Positions 11,489-23,619 of a stretch of 64,000 nt of DNA are shown here, piece after piece. The stretch covers positions 18,425 to 82,424 of the forward strand of contig JAURVB010013122.1 in assembly GCA_033002965.1 (NCBI GenBank), in the 5' to 3' direction. Source of the DNA: Piper betle (Eukaryota > Streptophyta > Magnoliopsida > Piperales > Piperaceae). Position numbers and translations under genes: made by a program. Within the stretch, counting starts at the first letter, position 1. Every line of letters begins with the position of its first letter. The notes under the pieces are model-generated. The model was not told the DNA's origin. It saw nothing but the letters and a program-made list of their open reading frames with translations, and did no database searches.

Positions 11489-14100
11489 GTGTCTCACCTT
11501 GGGGTGCTTTGGTCCACTTCATCAAGAAGGATGGTAGCATGAGGTTGTGCATCGACTACAAAATGCTCAACCAGGTTTGGTGAAGAACCATTATCCCCTC
11601 CCGCGGATAGATAATTTGTTTGATTAGCTTGGAGGAGCTGATGTGTATTCGAAGATTAATCTTCGATCAGGCTACCATCAGTTGAGGAAACAAGAGTAGG
11701 ATGTATTGAAGACAATGTTTAGGACTCAGTATGGGCACTACAAGTTCTTAGTCATACCTGTCGGGCTGACAAACGTACCGACAACATTCATGGATCTCAT
11801 GAACCAGTTGTTCCACCATACTTAGACCAGTTTGTGATTGTATTTGTAGATGGCATCTTGATTTACTCGAGGTCAAGAGAGGAGCACAAGACACACTTGA
11901 GGATTCCTTTGCAGACCCTCTGGGAACCCGCCTGTATACAAAGCTCTCCAAGTGTGAGTTTTAGCTGTCCTAGGTTATCTTTTTGGGACTTGTAGTATCA
12001 GCGGCTGGAATTGCAATGGATCCAACTAAGGTTGAGGTAGTATTGAGATGGGAAGGACCTACTACCGCCACAAAGATACGAAGTTTTCTAGGATTGGCTA
12101 GTTACTATCAGAGGTTCATACAAGGTTTCTCTTCTTTGGTAGCCCCTCTCACACGGCTGACCAGGAAGGAGGAGCTCTTCATGTGGACCGACGCATGTGA
12201 GCAGAGTTTCCAAACTCTGAAGAAGAAACTCACTACCATGTTGGTGTTGAGCTTACTACATGGCCATGATGATTTTGTAATATACAGTATGCCTCTGGTG
12301 TAGTGCTAGGTTGTGTGTTGATGCAAAGAGGCAGAGTGATAGCCTATGCTTCTTGACAGTTGAAAGTGCATGAGCAAAACTACCTCACACATGACTTAGA
12401 GCTTGCGGCGGTTATATTTTCACTGCGCATATGGAGACACCATCTGTATGGAGTGTCCTTCTAGCTCTTTACCGATCATAACAACTTGAAGTGCATCTTC
12501 ACGTATAAGGATCTAAACAGTGGATAGTGCAGGTGGTTGGAGTTCCTAGCAGATTATGACATTAACATTACCTACTATCCAGGTAAGGCAAATGTGGTTG
12601 TTGATGCCCCAAATAGGAGGCCAATAGTATGTGGAGCCAGATTGGTAGCTATGGGTATACAGTATGAGGACCAGATAGTAGATGTAGTCGACCAACACCT
12701 TGTGGCATTGTGAGTGAAGCTGACGATTAGTCCGATTAAGACAGACAATGTCAGACAAGCATAAGCATTTGATCAGTTGCCAAAGTAGTGGTTCCCTCAA
12801 GGGACTCATTCCGGGTTGATTAGAGTGGTAGACAGTTTGTATTGAACGAGAGGATGGTTATATGTGCTAGATGTTGTAGAGTTTCTCAGATTGCTTAATG
12901 GCATTCTTCATGAGGCCCATCACTCTAGGTTCACAATGCACCCAGGCTCTATGATGATGTATCATGACTTGTGCTGATCTTATTGGTGGCTAGGGCTCAA
13001 GAAGGATGTCTTCGACACTGTGTCCCATTGTCTTGTTCATCAGCAGATCAAGATTGAGCACAAAAAACCAGGCAATTTGTTGCAGCCATTACCACTCCCA
13101 GAGTGGAATTGGGATTGCATCACATGCAACTTTGTCACACATCTACCTTCTTCCAGGCAATGAATAGATGTAGTATGGGTTGTCATCGATAGGTTGACAA
13201 AATTGGCACACTTTATAGTGATTCGTATGATCTATCTTGTGTCTGCGTTGGCTAGATTATACCAGGACCAAATTGTTAGACTCTACAAAGTTCGTAGGGA
13301 TATTGTATCAGAAAGGGACTCGAGATTCACCTCTTCCTTTTGGAGATCTTGGGATGGAGACTAAGTTTAGTGCAGCCTATCCACAGACCAACGGTCAATC
13401 CAAGAGGACAAATTAGATCCTAGAGGACTTGCTCCGGTCGTGTGTGATGGACTTCAGTGGACCATGGGAGGAGGATCTTCCCTTGGTGGAGTTTGCATAT
13501 AACAATAGCTACCAGGCTAGCACAGGGATGGCACCCTTCGAGGCCTTGTATGGCAGGTCGCACAGATCACCTTCATGTTGGCTAGAGGGCGGTGAGCCAT
13601 TGATAGTAGGCCCAGAGTTGCTTCAGGACTCCCAAAGGATAGTTGAGTTGATCAGGCAAAGGCTTCTTGTAGCATAGGATAGACAGAGGTCTTATGTAGA
13701 TTTGAGGTGTAGGGACGACAGTTTCACCCCTGAGAATCGCGTTTTCCTAAAAGTCTCACCAACTTAGGGAGGCGTGAGTTTTAGGAGGTGGGGCAAACTG
13801 AGTCCAATGTACATTGGCCTGTTTGAGGTGTTGAGATGTGTTGGAGAGGTTGCATATGAGCTTGCATTCCCACCCAGTCTATCAGCAGTGACCCGGTGTT
13901 CCATGTATCTATGCTAAAGAAGTACGTGCCCAACAGATCACACCAACTTCAATACGAGGAGCTCGATGTCCAACCCAACCTTTCCTACGAGGAGAAGGCT
14001 ACATGTAGCGTGAGGATGAGATGCAATAGTGTTTACCTATACTCTTCCCTATGGAGGATGACGACTCAAAGTATTAGCACCCTTCCATGTTTTGGTTGAG
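11489..14100 (+). pseudogene. pol pseudogene of F1 (RT, RNase H, integrase)
   Basis: Polymerase/integrase polyprotein remnant. RT begins abruptly with [20 protein letters not shown] at about 11497; the catalytic region near 11840-11870 is out of frame. The RT thumb/connection reads KIRSFLGLASYYQRFIQGFS (about 12073) followed by LTRLTRKEELFMWTDACEQS. RNase H and the integrase zinc region (12340-13070) survive only as frame fragments. The integrase core end reads FSAAYPQTNGQSKRTN (about 13366), then PLVEFAYNNSYQASTGMAPF and EALYGR. The tail near 13890 reads VFHVSMLKKYV-like. More than ten stops and frameshifts are visible. It is on the same strand as gag, and a polypurine tract follows at 14183. 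Confidence 0.88.
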
Positions 14101-14182
14101 TGCTATTGTATGTTTTATGTTGTGTGTTGTGGTGTTTTTATGCGTGTGTAACCACTTAGGAAATTTTGGGGTAGAATTTTTC

Positions 14183-14196
14183 TAAGTGGGGAATGT
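14183..14196 (+). promoter_or_regulatory. Polypurine tract of F1
   Basis: AAGTGGGGAATGT lies immediately before the 3' LTR start TGTAAAACTTTGG. It is the expected plus-strand primer site, with pyrimidine interruptions. Confidence 0.65.
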
Positions 14197-15810
14197 TGTA
14201 AAACTTTGGCTATCCGCCTTAGGGTTTTTATTGTCGGTTCGGTTGTTGCATAAATCGGGTTAGTAGGGCCCAACCCTTCTTGATGTGGTTCGTATATGGT
14301 ATGGTGTAAGTTGCCTAGCCTTTGCCTCCTTCGTCACTTTGTACGCCTGTTTAGATGCTGCACGCTAGGTTTTTTCATGTTTGGTCCAATTTAATCGTAT
14401 CTAGGTAGATGTTAGGATCGTGTCCCTCACGTGTCTTTTGTGTGCTTGTCGTGTGTTTGATAACCTTTTAGACCGTCCTAACCCCTTTTGGGACCTTTTG
14501 TGCAATTCTTGAGGTGGGCCGAATCGCTTTAGGGTAAAAACCCTAAGTTTTTGGGTTTTAAGATAACCCAACGCATACCTATTTAGCTAACCCAATTTAT
14601 ACTTAATTATCTATCCAACCCATACTTCTTTAGGTATGACACCCAGACCTATGACATCACTATGCCAACCCATAACTCCTTATCCAACCCATACGTCTAT
14701 GACATCACCAAGCCAACCCATACCTCCTTATCCAACCCATACCACTTTAGGTATGGTACCCATACCTATGACCACCAAACCCATACCTCCTTATCCAATC
14801 CATACCTCTATGACATCACCAAGTCAACCCATACCTCCTTATGTAACCCATACATATTTAGGTACGGTACCCATACCTATGACATCACCAAACCAACTAC
14901 CCTTTTTCTATAAAACTTATCTCTTCCCTCACCCTTTCACCATTTCTCCTTCCCTCCTCACCTCCAACCACTTTCTTCTACTCACCTTTGCCTTCTTCTC
15001 CCTCCTTGGAGCTCCAAGCAAACCCCCTCCACGTTCTAGCATGCCAGAGTGCTAGGCTTTAAGGTTGGATGCCTCAAAAGACCTCCCCTTGGTCTTCACT
15101 CGTTAGCCTCAGGTTTGGACTACCTCTGTTGTTCGTTGTTTGATGTGTATCACTTGTATGCTTCTATGAATTTATTTTTAGGACATTTTTATCATGTATA
15201 TTTGAATGTTAGGTGAATTTTGAGTACAAATTTATCTTATTTACCCATGTAAATAAATAGATATGATGTTTAAAATGCATCTAGATCACTGATATGCACC
15301 GTTTTAGTATAAAAATCATCTTGGCATTATGATGTCCCATTTGCATGATTCTTATTTTGTTACGGTGATAACATGTTGATCTACAATTTTTTTGTTGGAT
15401 GTTTTACCTTCCATGCCCTATAATTTGCATGCATGAGGGCAAAAATGAGGAAAGGTGGCAACTTGGACCATTATCATGATATAAGCGCACCTTTCTCCAA
15501 TTTTTTACTCTTTCACCTTGTAGGATCTGTTGATGCACAAGATGCCATATTTTTCATAATAATTTGAGGAGTTCTTGGTAAAATTTTTAATCTTAATATA
15601 ATCACTAAATAATCTTGCACATCACCCATCAGTAAGCCTTGTATTTCCTGTGTGTTTGTGACTATGAGCATGATCTGTGATGGTGTTATATTTTAAGCCA
15701 TGAATTTTAAACTAATAATATCTTGTAAATTTATATGATACTAAAATAAGTGTCTACTTAAAAGATATAAATTTTGCGAATGGGTAAAAATCATCTAGAT
15801 ATGTTTTAGA
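14197..15810 (+). mobile_element. 3' LTR of F1, truncated
   Basis: The match to the 5' LTR runs from TGTAAAACTTTGG to about 15810 (GTTTTAGAAG), equivalent to position about 7650 of the 5' LTR. The remaining roughly 2.3 kb is missing, and the sequence jumps into the RNase H of another element. Relative to the 5' copy it has an expanded tandem array at 14613-14893. The TATA box is at about 14907. Confidence 0.88.
14613..14893 (+). repeat. Composite tandem repeat in the F1 3' LTR
   Basis: Alternating units start TATCCAACCCATAC: a 48-bp unit (with TCTATGACATCACC; 14681 and 14792 areas) and a 63-68-bp unit (with TTTAGGTATGGTACCCATAC). Together they make a period of about 111 bp, present about 2.5 times. 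The 5' LTR has a much shorter version at about 6622-6735. Pro/Thr-rich reading frames through it are by-products of the repeat. Confidence 0.85.
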
Positions 15811-16478
15811 AGATTCATAAGTAAAATTACACAACCTATGACTTGGAACCGGTAGCAGTGGTTTTTGCCCTGAAGATTTGGAGACACTACTTGTATGGAG
15901 CCCAGTTCGAAGTCTTCACTGACTACCAGAGTTTGAAGTATATCTTCACCCTGAATGACCTTAACCTTCGATAGAGGGGGTAGATAGAGTATTTGAAGGA
16001 CTACAACTTTCAAATCTTATACCATCTAGGGAAAGCAAATGTGGTAGCAGCCACGTTGAGTCAGAAGGGCAAGGTGGATAAAAGTCAGCAGCTTAGCTAG
16101 ACTTTGGGCCATTCCAACAGAAGTGGTGGCTATTAACCCTATGGAGCAACTAACAGGATTACTGGCAAATTTGGTTATTTCCAACAATTTGGTTGATCTG
16201 GTTAAGCTAGCACAAATGGATGATGAGGAGCTGAATGAAATGTTGGACAAGACTCCTGACATTGTTGCTGATTCCAATAGTGTGATTAGGTTTAGAGGAA
16301 GGTTGTGTGTACCCAAGGATGATGCACTAAGACGGAATATCTTGGAGGAGGCTCATCGCTCAAAATTCTCGATACACCCTGGAGTTACTAAAATGTATCA
16401 GGATTTAAAGTGAACCTATTGGTGGATTGGGATGAAAAGGGATGTGGATTTTGTCTCCAAATGTCAGACTTGACAACA
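15811..16478 (+). pseudogene. Ty3/gypsy RNase H and integrase zinc-region fragment (third element)
   Basis: From about 15829 the plus strand reads [20 protein letters not shown], then [20 protein letters not shown] and FTLND: RNase H with its conserved D and E positions. At about 16016 LYHLGKANVVAATLSQKGK follows. The frame at 16123-16413 (MVAINPMEQL...) then carries the integrase N-terminal region SKFSIHPGVTKMYQDLK, followed after a stop by YWWIGMKRDVDFVSKCQT, the H-H-C-C zinc-binding signature. It is less decayed than the F1 pol and differs from it, so it is a separate element. It is joined to the F1 3' LTR on the left and cut by an A LTR on the right. Confidence 0.88.
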
Positions 16479-16510
16479 GAAGACTCGGTCTGGGAAGGAT
16501 CGAACGTTGG

Positions 16511-16562
<52 letters not shown>

Positions 16563-16563
16563 T
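16511..16563. repeat. (ATT)n microsatellite in A LTR
   Basis: About 17 uninterrupted ATT units. Shorter ATT runs occupy the same LTR position at 1250-1277 and 38013-38030, so this is a length-variable hotspot native to the family. Confidence 0.95.
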
Positions 16564-17540
16564 TTATTCTCTACCCGGTTACCCGGTTAATTATTTACCC
16601 ATTTTATTATTTACCTGGTTACCCGGTTAAATGAAATACGGATGTGGGGTGTTTTCACATACGCTAGCCATCATTTTCATTTTATATTGTGTGAGGGGGC
16701 GTCATCTGCACCTTATTCTCTCATTTCCTTCTCCTCTTCCGGAGCCAGCTTCTTCCTTGCTTGGGTATTCTTCCTATCTCCCTATTCTTAATTTTCATGC
16801 ATGCATATTTTAATTTGATAATAAGCTTGATAATTGTGAGGATTAAAGTTTAAAATCAACAAGAAAGAAACTACACTAAACTGAAATGGCCGACGCATTC
16901 TCATGTTCAGCAAGATGGGAAATCACGGCAAGCTTCACCAGGGATCCATTGCAATGGATGATTGTAGGCCAAGAAAAAACCCTAGTCCTACCGGCGAACA
17001 GTCCCCCGTGGGCAACCTCATCGCCTGGAAACAGGGTGGCAATTGTTCCAATTCATGGCTGATCTTGCCTGGCCGGACGCCGGTCCATAGGTAACAAAGT
17101 CTCAGATGCATTACTGTTGTAGCAGGGTAGGGTGCAAGAGATCAATTAGTAGCTGAAGTTGGCACCTTTGATGGTTGTATACGTGGAGGCCAGCCTAGGG
17201 CACCAAATAGCAGAAACAAAAAACAGAGGCGACGGCGATGGGCAAAGAAATCCGGCCGTCCTGGGTGACGATGGGTTACAATCTGGCTAGGGAAGGTCGA
17301 TAGAGGGTCGACGGTGTCGAGGCGACCACCCAATTGGGGAGGCAACGCTCACCGGTGGTGAAATCGACGACGCAAACGCATGCTAGGCGTGGCGATGCCG
17401 GCATCACGACAGCCAGAAGGCGGTCGGGGTCGACCGGGTTGACACTGCAACGGCACAGCGGGACTAGGCGGCGACGATTGATAGCGGCTGGAGGCATTCA
17501 CTGGCAGTGGCCGGAGTCGGGAACAGAGGAGCGCATCTGG

Positions 17541-17569
17541 GAAGAAGAAGAAGAAGAAGAAGAAGAAGA
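17541..17569. repeat. (GAA)n microsatellite in A LTR
   Basis: About 9 GAA units. The same position holds CTTCTT tracts in inverted copies at 318-360 and 36909-36955. Confidence 0.9.
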
Positions 17570-19340
17570 TGGCAAACTTGTAAATATGGGTTAACTCGAT
17601 ATCGACTCGAGTTAAAAAATAATACTAACACGTAATAAATCCTAAAAAATAATCATTTTTTATGGGTTGTGGGTAAAGTTACTAAACTAATTAATTATTA
17701 GACGAAATCAACATGGCCATAAGTAATAAAAATACGGTAATGATAAACCGTCAATAATTAATCGACGTACTATAAGCGATTAATTTTAAATCGGATGATT
17801 ATAAGTAATTAATAAAATAAAGATTTTACCTTTACCATATTAAATTTAATATTATTTAAATAAAGTCATTACTTTAATAACAAGTCAATAAGGTAGAAAA
17901 TGGGTTATTAAACTAAAATCGTGTAAAAATCATAAGCGTCGAACCTAAATAACCTAATGAAAATAAATAAAGTTCTGAACCTTTATTGAGTTGAATAATT
18001 TAAAATAATTAGTAATATCTTTAAATTAGGATAATACAAATTATTTTAAATAATTTAATTGAAGAACTTAGTTAATTAAATTGCTATGAATAATGATATC
18101 GATTAAAAATTATAACCGAAGGAAAATATACTAATAATAGTAATTAAATATTTGTTTATAAGTTAATAATTATTTTATTATTTGTTAAGTGTTAATTATG
18201 ATTTAGATAATTAATTTAAAATGTAAAGTAGGATTTAAATGATTATGTCATATGAATAATTAATTATCTCAGTAGATTTGTTGAGAATTTAATATTTAAT
18301 ATTTTTTAATTTGTGGCATGATTTATGTTGTTGAATTTTAATAGTCATATATATATAAGTCATTTAGTTGCATGCATTCCTACTCGAATAAAATTATACT
18401 TATGTATAATTTTATGTTCTCGTTCAGATTAGGATCGTTGGTCACGGTTGCAGGTTCACTTACCAACTATCCAGGTCTGTATAATTATTTGAAATGTTGT
18501 ATTTTCCTTTATTGGCAACCCTGGTCAGCCTGAGCCCAGATTCGACCACCATGCACCGAATGCAACCGGGGTCAAGGAATTGACTCAGTCTGACACGGGG
18601 CCGCACCCTTAAAATTACTATGTGGGAGTCTTGGTCGACTTTAGTATCTGACCACCATGTGCTGGAATGCAACCGGGGTTGACTCAATTTGGCACAAGGC
18701 AGCACCCCTTGAAAGATTGAACACCTATCTCCATGCCAAAAGGGGCAACAAGGCACAATGGCGCAAGACGGCTCATTATGCACTTGTGATACCAAGAGGG
18801 TGAGTCAATGGCAAACATCGGTAAGTACAGGCTGTGGGCCACGTAGCCTGTGTACGCATGCATGGGATGGTAGCTGAATGGGGTGGCCACCCCTCCCAGC
18901 ATATAGCGAGCTTGGCATTAGGCTCATAACAACTAAAAGACTCTTGAAATGATAATGGGGATTTTATTGACTTGTTTCATTTAATTATGTGGCTTAGTGG
19001 TTTTATCACTAACGCAGAATTACCTCCGTAGGTGAGCAGCTTTGGACTGAAGAATAGAAGTGTGGTTGGTGGTTCTTTTACCAACCTAGGTATAGTGAAT
19101 CGATAATCAATTCGACTTCCTTTTTTATCCTCTTGTGTTATAATTAGGCTATGGGAAACGGTCCAAGATTGTGGGATAGTTATTTTATATACTGTCATAT
19201 GCTATCAGAACATGTTTTATTTTTATGATTTATAAATTCTAGACTTATTTGCAGTATTAGAATTCATGTTTTGGAATGTTATGTTTACAACAAATTATAT
19301 TTTTAAGTAACACCCGGTCTGGTTCAGGCGGGCCGTTATA

Positions 19341-20397
19341 GCTGTATGGCTCAATGTCACCAGTCTAGGCCAAACACTCAGGTGTCTTTGGAAGAGGAAC
19401 CAAACTGCTCACTAGGTCTTATCTAACTCTGTCCCGAGTCAAATATCTCACTTTGTTCCATAATGGAATAAGGACAGTTGCTGCGACTTTACTATGTATT
19501 ATAGCTCTCGTAACTATCTATAAAACCACTAACTACTGATGAAGGGGGATCTCTTTGATGGAATGACGGCGAGAACACCTATACATGTACAATGTGTCTC
19601 AAAGAGTATGAAAACATACTCTGAATGGAATTGTGGAGTTTTCATCTGGTTAGTGACACATGCACTGGTCAATGTCTACTCATCTCAACCATTTGGAAAA
19701 TAGATAGTAGGACTAATATATCTAGAAGGGTAAGTGTAAATACTTGGGTGAAGGCTAGACTCTTTCTAATATCTTTGGTCACATGGAAAGAGACTAGATC
19801 TCTCATGGAAAACTAGTCTCACTCCACTAGGAATCTAACTAGGTGTCTCATTCTCACATTGTTTGACATCAGGTGTGCTAGGAGAGTACATAATGGTGAG
19901 AAAATTCTATTAGGTATGTATATCACTCTATTTGTGGTGATGTGAGGATCTCCGTTTGAGTCACAATGAGGTAATGAAGCTCTGTATAGGATACTGGATG
20001 GCTGAAGAATATAGGTAGGTCCATGGACATGCCTGTAAGATTAGCATGATTGGACTCCGCCATTGGTGGCCTACCTATGGAACAACCAATCAATGAAGAG
20101 TCTAAGAGACAACTCCTAAATGTCTCTAGTTCAATCAACTAATAGTAGGCATGTGTTTCTTGATACCGTCGATCCCAACTAGTACAATTAGGCACGACTA
20201 GACGAACACGAATGCGGGTAGACATACGTGAACACAAGCAAACGGGTGGTCAGGATCAACTGAGGGCGTCAAGGCATAGGTGTTGGTGGTGACGATCGGT
20301 GGAGTCCAGCCGTTGGCTGGCCAAAAAGGGCAAAATCTCTGTTCGGGACAGCGACATCACGAGCAGCAATTGTGGCCACAATGGTGGTCATGGGTGG
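19341..20397. other. Unclassified sequence between LTRs
   Basis: No protein motif or LTR homology within the window was recognised. Short open frames here (60-71 codons) lack recognisable motifs. The distal part (20160-20397) is G-rich, like the inverted leaders of E/A LTRs, and continues across the A2 insertion at 21556. Probably an old retrotransposon fragment. Confidence 0.4.
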
Positions 20398-21555
20398 TGT
20401 AACAACCCACCATTTTTCACAATATTGTGAGCCTAGTTGGCTAGGCGTTACTCGAAATTATACCAAACCAACCCTGTAACGACCAGCCCTAACCGGTCCG
20501 GGTGTTACTTATATGTTACATGATTTCTATTAAAACCATAAGTATGACTCATTCAAAGTAAATTATGGTTAGTCAAGACATAATAATAATGGTTCCACAG
20601 TCTTGGATTGTTTCCCAAAGCCACATGTATAACATAAGAAAATAAAAGGAAGTCCAATTTATTATCCATTCTCCTACGCTGAGTTCATAAAAGAACCACC
20701 AACTATACTTTCATTCTTCCTTAAGTGAGCTGAAATCAAACAATCTTGATTAGCCTACATACCCATATCGGGATCAAGCTCAATGTAGTTCTATAGGCTC
20801 TCAAGTCATTCTGAGATTAAAAGTTTGTCTCTCAGTTCATTCTAAGATTAGGTGGTCTCCCAGGTCATTCTAAGATTAGTCATTATTGGTTGTCAGGTCC
20901 ATTCTGACATGTCCATTTTTGGCTGTCAGGTCCATTCTGACATGTCTATTATTGGCTGTCAGGTCCATTATGACATGTCCATTAACAAATCAACTAAGCA
21001 ATTCAAAGAATCCCAACAATTCTTGTTAATTGAAGGATGAAGCAAAGCAGCACACCCACAACAAAACAAACACCCGACCCCAAAGACTCGCAGCAGTTCA
21101 TACCAAGCAGTCGACAAGAACCCCATGCATAAGACGCTAGGGATCTAGCAACTTAGCAGGGTGTCTCCAACAAACCTTGCATGCAAGAATCCTAATGGAA
21201 ACAAATAAGATGAGGGACGAAAAACTCACATAGAAATGGGGAGGTCGCCTGGGACAGAGAGGAGGCAAGAAGAATTTTTTCCCCCTCAATGATCCCCTCC
21301 TCCTGCATATATATACACTTCAACCATTCCCTCCATTAAATTCTCATACCCCATCATCCATAGGTATTTCCTAGGTTCAACGAGCCTCTTCATTAAATTC
21401 TCACACCCCATCATCCATTCATGAATAGGTATTTTCTAGGTGACCTTAAGTTGAACCATGACCGGTCGACTTGATAACCAATCATATTGGTTCATCGATA
21501 TTTATTTCATAATATTTAGGTTCGAGTCTTGTAATAAAAAATCATGGTTTTTACA
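20398..21555 (-). mobile_element. A2 solo LTR with TSD GGTGG, inverted
   Basis: Bounded by TGTAACAACCCACC and ATGGTTTTTACA and flanked by identical 5-bp repeats GGTGG at 20393-20397 and 21556-21560. The first about 77 bp match 47330-47405 and the last about 480 bp match 48600-49083 of the other A2 solo LTR. At 20475 a second start-like sequence, TGTAACGACCAGCCC..GGTCCGGGTGTTAC, resembles the A terminus at 35126, so a fragment of an A-type LTR lies within. No internal coding or PBS, hence a solo LTR. Confidence 0.88.
20828..20985. repeat. Tandem repeat, about 37-40 bp unit
   Basis: Repeated GGCTGTCAGGTCCATTCTGA followed by CATGTCCATT, with degenerate flanking copies (GGTCATTCTAAGATTAG). About four copies lie inside the A-type segment of the solo LTR. 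Confidence 0.8.
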
Positions 21556-22785
21556 GGTGGTCTCTAAATGAAGATCTCGATGAAGCTACTTTGTCTAGGT
21601 GGTCGGATCAGCCGGTGGTGGCTCGTCGGAGGCGAAAAATGATCCAAAAGGGTAGTGGTGGTGGCGGATATCGACTGCAAAAATGCCATCACTAGTAGTG
21701 ACTGTGGCGGCATTGGTGGCAATGGTAGGTGCCGACTGATAACCGGCTGCGAGGTGGTCATGGCCGTACCGATCCGGTGGCTGGAGGAGGGCCGAGGTAT
21801 CATAGGAGGCGAGCCGAAGAGGCCGCGGCGCTAAGGTGAAAATCCTCAAAGTCGTGGGAAATCTTTGGAAATCAATGGGAAGAAGCTAAGGCTGACGTGG
21901 ATGGCTATGATGTCGCTACATGGCACAATCTGAATGTCTGACAACTCGTGGCCTTGTCGGGCCCACATATGGGTATATGTTCTACACATATGGATGGAAA
22001 GCTCGGATCGAAACCGTCTAAAGTCAAAATTAACACGAGTCTTAAAAGTAACTCTATAGGCTGGAATAGAGGCAAGAAGGATAAATGAGCCTTGAACCCT
22101 AGACTCAATCGGGTGTTAACATATGACTCAATCAAGTTGGACCTATAGGGGTACAATCCGGTAATCCAAAATTCCTATGATGCATGCAAATGAGATACCC
22201 TAAAAATCCCAAACGGATACTAAATGCTGCAATGGCCTAAACCCTAGCTAACCCATAGAAAAATCATCTACATACCTTTTGTATACACTGATAACTCTTA
22301 TTCTACTACAACCTAACTAAATCTATCCACTACATGTCGGGCATACTCATCCACTGTAACATGCTCATACGACCGTTTGTGCCTCATATTCATGGTTTGA
22401 AAACTGGTCTAGCTCGAGCTCGCTCGAACTGACTCGAGACTGACCCAAACCAGGAAAACTGCAAGTAGGTAAAACCCTAACCTAAAGCTAAGTTTTATAG
22501 CTTCTACACAAGTATTTAGAGGTCTTGGAGTGATGGGATGGAAGAACTCAGCATATTAGGATTTTACTTTAAATTATTAGTATAACAGTTTACTGGACCC
22601 TTTTTTGGTGAGTAGGAACTTGGACAAATATATTTTATTTGAATATAAAGATATATGTAGTGAATATTCATGGCGATAGAATGAAAATGATCAGCAATTA
22701 ATTTTGTTTTCGCACAATTTATATGTTTACTCCATTAAGTATGACTAGTTAATTATGATCATGTAATTAATGTAATGATCCCGAT
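21556..22785. other. Unclassified repeat-like sequence
   Basis: A G-rich stretch (21590-21840), then AT-rich DNA with no recognised domain. It continues the 19341-20397 sequence after removal of the A2 insertion. It may be an inverted LTR leader of a family not otherwise present here. No gene is supported. Confidence 0.35.
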
Positions 22786-23270
22786 TTATGATGTATCATG
22801 TGTATAAGTTGGTAACAATGAGGGTTGTTCCGAAATCCACCATGGTTCCATCAAGCTCCTCACACTCAAAAATTCTGTCAAAAGATGCTCCAATTGGACA
22901 TTATCAAAATATGTCTCATCACCAAAATCTGGGGCACGCAAGACTTGGGCAATGTGGGCTGACCTAAGGTGGTATATTTGATCGTTCACCCTTACCTTGT
23001 AGTACCCTTCATTTACTTTTACAAAAGTGTGGTAGAACCCTCTCACTTGTAGAAAGGTTATCTTCTTCTCCGGCGAGATCATGAAGGCTATATCCCATCC
23101 TTGAGTTTGAACAAGCCCAAAGAATCTCCCTGGCTATCCAAGTTTTCTACATCAACTTGATTGTCGTATACTATCACCTAGTTCTCGAACTCCTCTCTTC
23201 AAGTTTTTTGACTGAATGAGTGGCGTGCACTTGGCTCCCTTGGTGCTTCCATGCTGCGTTTAGACCTCGA
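22786..23270 (-). pseudogene. Remnant of a plant transposon-associated ORF
   Basis: On the minus strand the frame ending at 22786 reads MISPEKKITFLQVRGFYHTF (from 23082), then VNEGYYKVRVNDQIYHLRSA, HIAQVLRAPDFGDETYF. Upstream, after a frameshift, QGWDIAF and a start MEAPREPSARHSFSQKT (about 23252) can be read, with two stops between. The pattern R/QGW...VRxFY...V.VxG..Y.L....I...L..P..G resembles the Pfam family 'putative plant transposon protein' (PF20167-like), found beside retrotransposon and MULE ORFs. The assignment is from pattern memory, not a search. A TRIM lies just upstream (23283-23619). Confidence 0.45.
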
Positions 23271-23282
23271 GAAAGGCCCCTC

Positions 23283-23619
23283 TTTTGGGCCCTTTGGGCC
23301 CCTAAAAGGGACTTGCAATAGGTTTCACGTGCCTCTCTTAATCCAAAAGCTAACTCAGGAAATAAGGCTTTCCCATTAGCCTATAATATACAAGTCACCA
23401 ACACCCTCTACGACCGATGTAGGATAAACTCAACAACTCTCCTTCATACATCGGGCGAGCCCAAAATCATTATCATCTGACAATCTCACTTTCATTAGAC
23501 GGCACCCATCTAAAAAACTCCCCTTAAATCATCAAGTGCAATGCATGAAGGAGACAACCACAATCAGCGTAGGCAAAACTAGGCTCTAATACCACTGTTA
23601 GGGCCAAATGAACCCAACA
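23283..23619 (-). mobile_element. TRIM retrotransposon, internally deleted, TSD CCCTC
   Basis: Miniature LTR element on the minus strand. The intact 3' LTR is 23283-23435 (minus: TGTTGAGTTTATCC...GGGCCC), with a non-coding internal part 23436-23580, the PBS 23581-23595 (minus: GTGGTATTAGAGCCT), and only 24 bp of the 5' LTR at 23596-23619 (TGTTGGGTTC...CCTAACA). Identical CCCTC at 23278-23282 and 23620-23624 flank it, so the ends are real and the 5' LTR deletion is internal. It shares LTR and internal sequence with 52232-52740. No coding capacity; TRIMs depend on proteins of autonomous elements. Confidence 0.88.

Larger units (their letters stand above)
16479..19340 (+). mobile_element. A-family LTR (plus orientation), about 2.86 kb
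   Basis: It is reverse-complementary to the solo LTR at 35126-38049. In order it has: CGGTCTGGGAAGGATCGAAC, (ATT)n, the doublet ACCCGGTTACCCGGTTAA (twice, 16573-16630), a G/C-rich leader 16880-17530, (GAA)n at 17541, an AT-rich block 17590-18440, the conserved D-like region 18490-19030 with GGGTGGCCACCC, and the end ACCCGGTCTGGTTCAGGC..CCGTTATA. The 5' terminus TGTAAAGACTATGGG is missing, so it is slightly 5'-truncated. It sits inside the integrase fragment. No TSD found. No conserved gene inside. Confidence 0.85.

Noticed and set aside
14636..15055. Pro/Thr-rich frame of 139 codons
   Set aside because: Produced by the CA-rich tandem repeat of the F1 LTR; the 5' LTR lacks an equivalent long frame.
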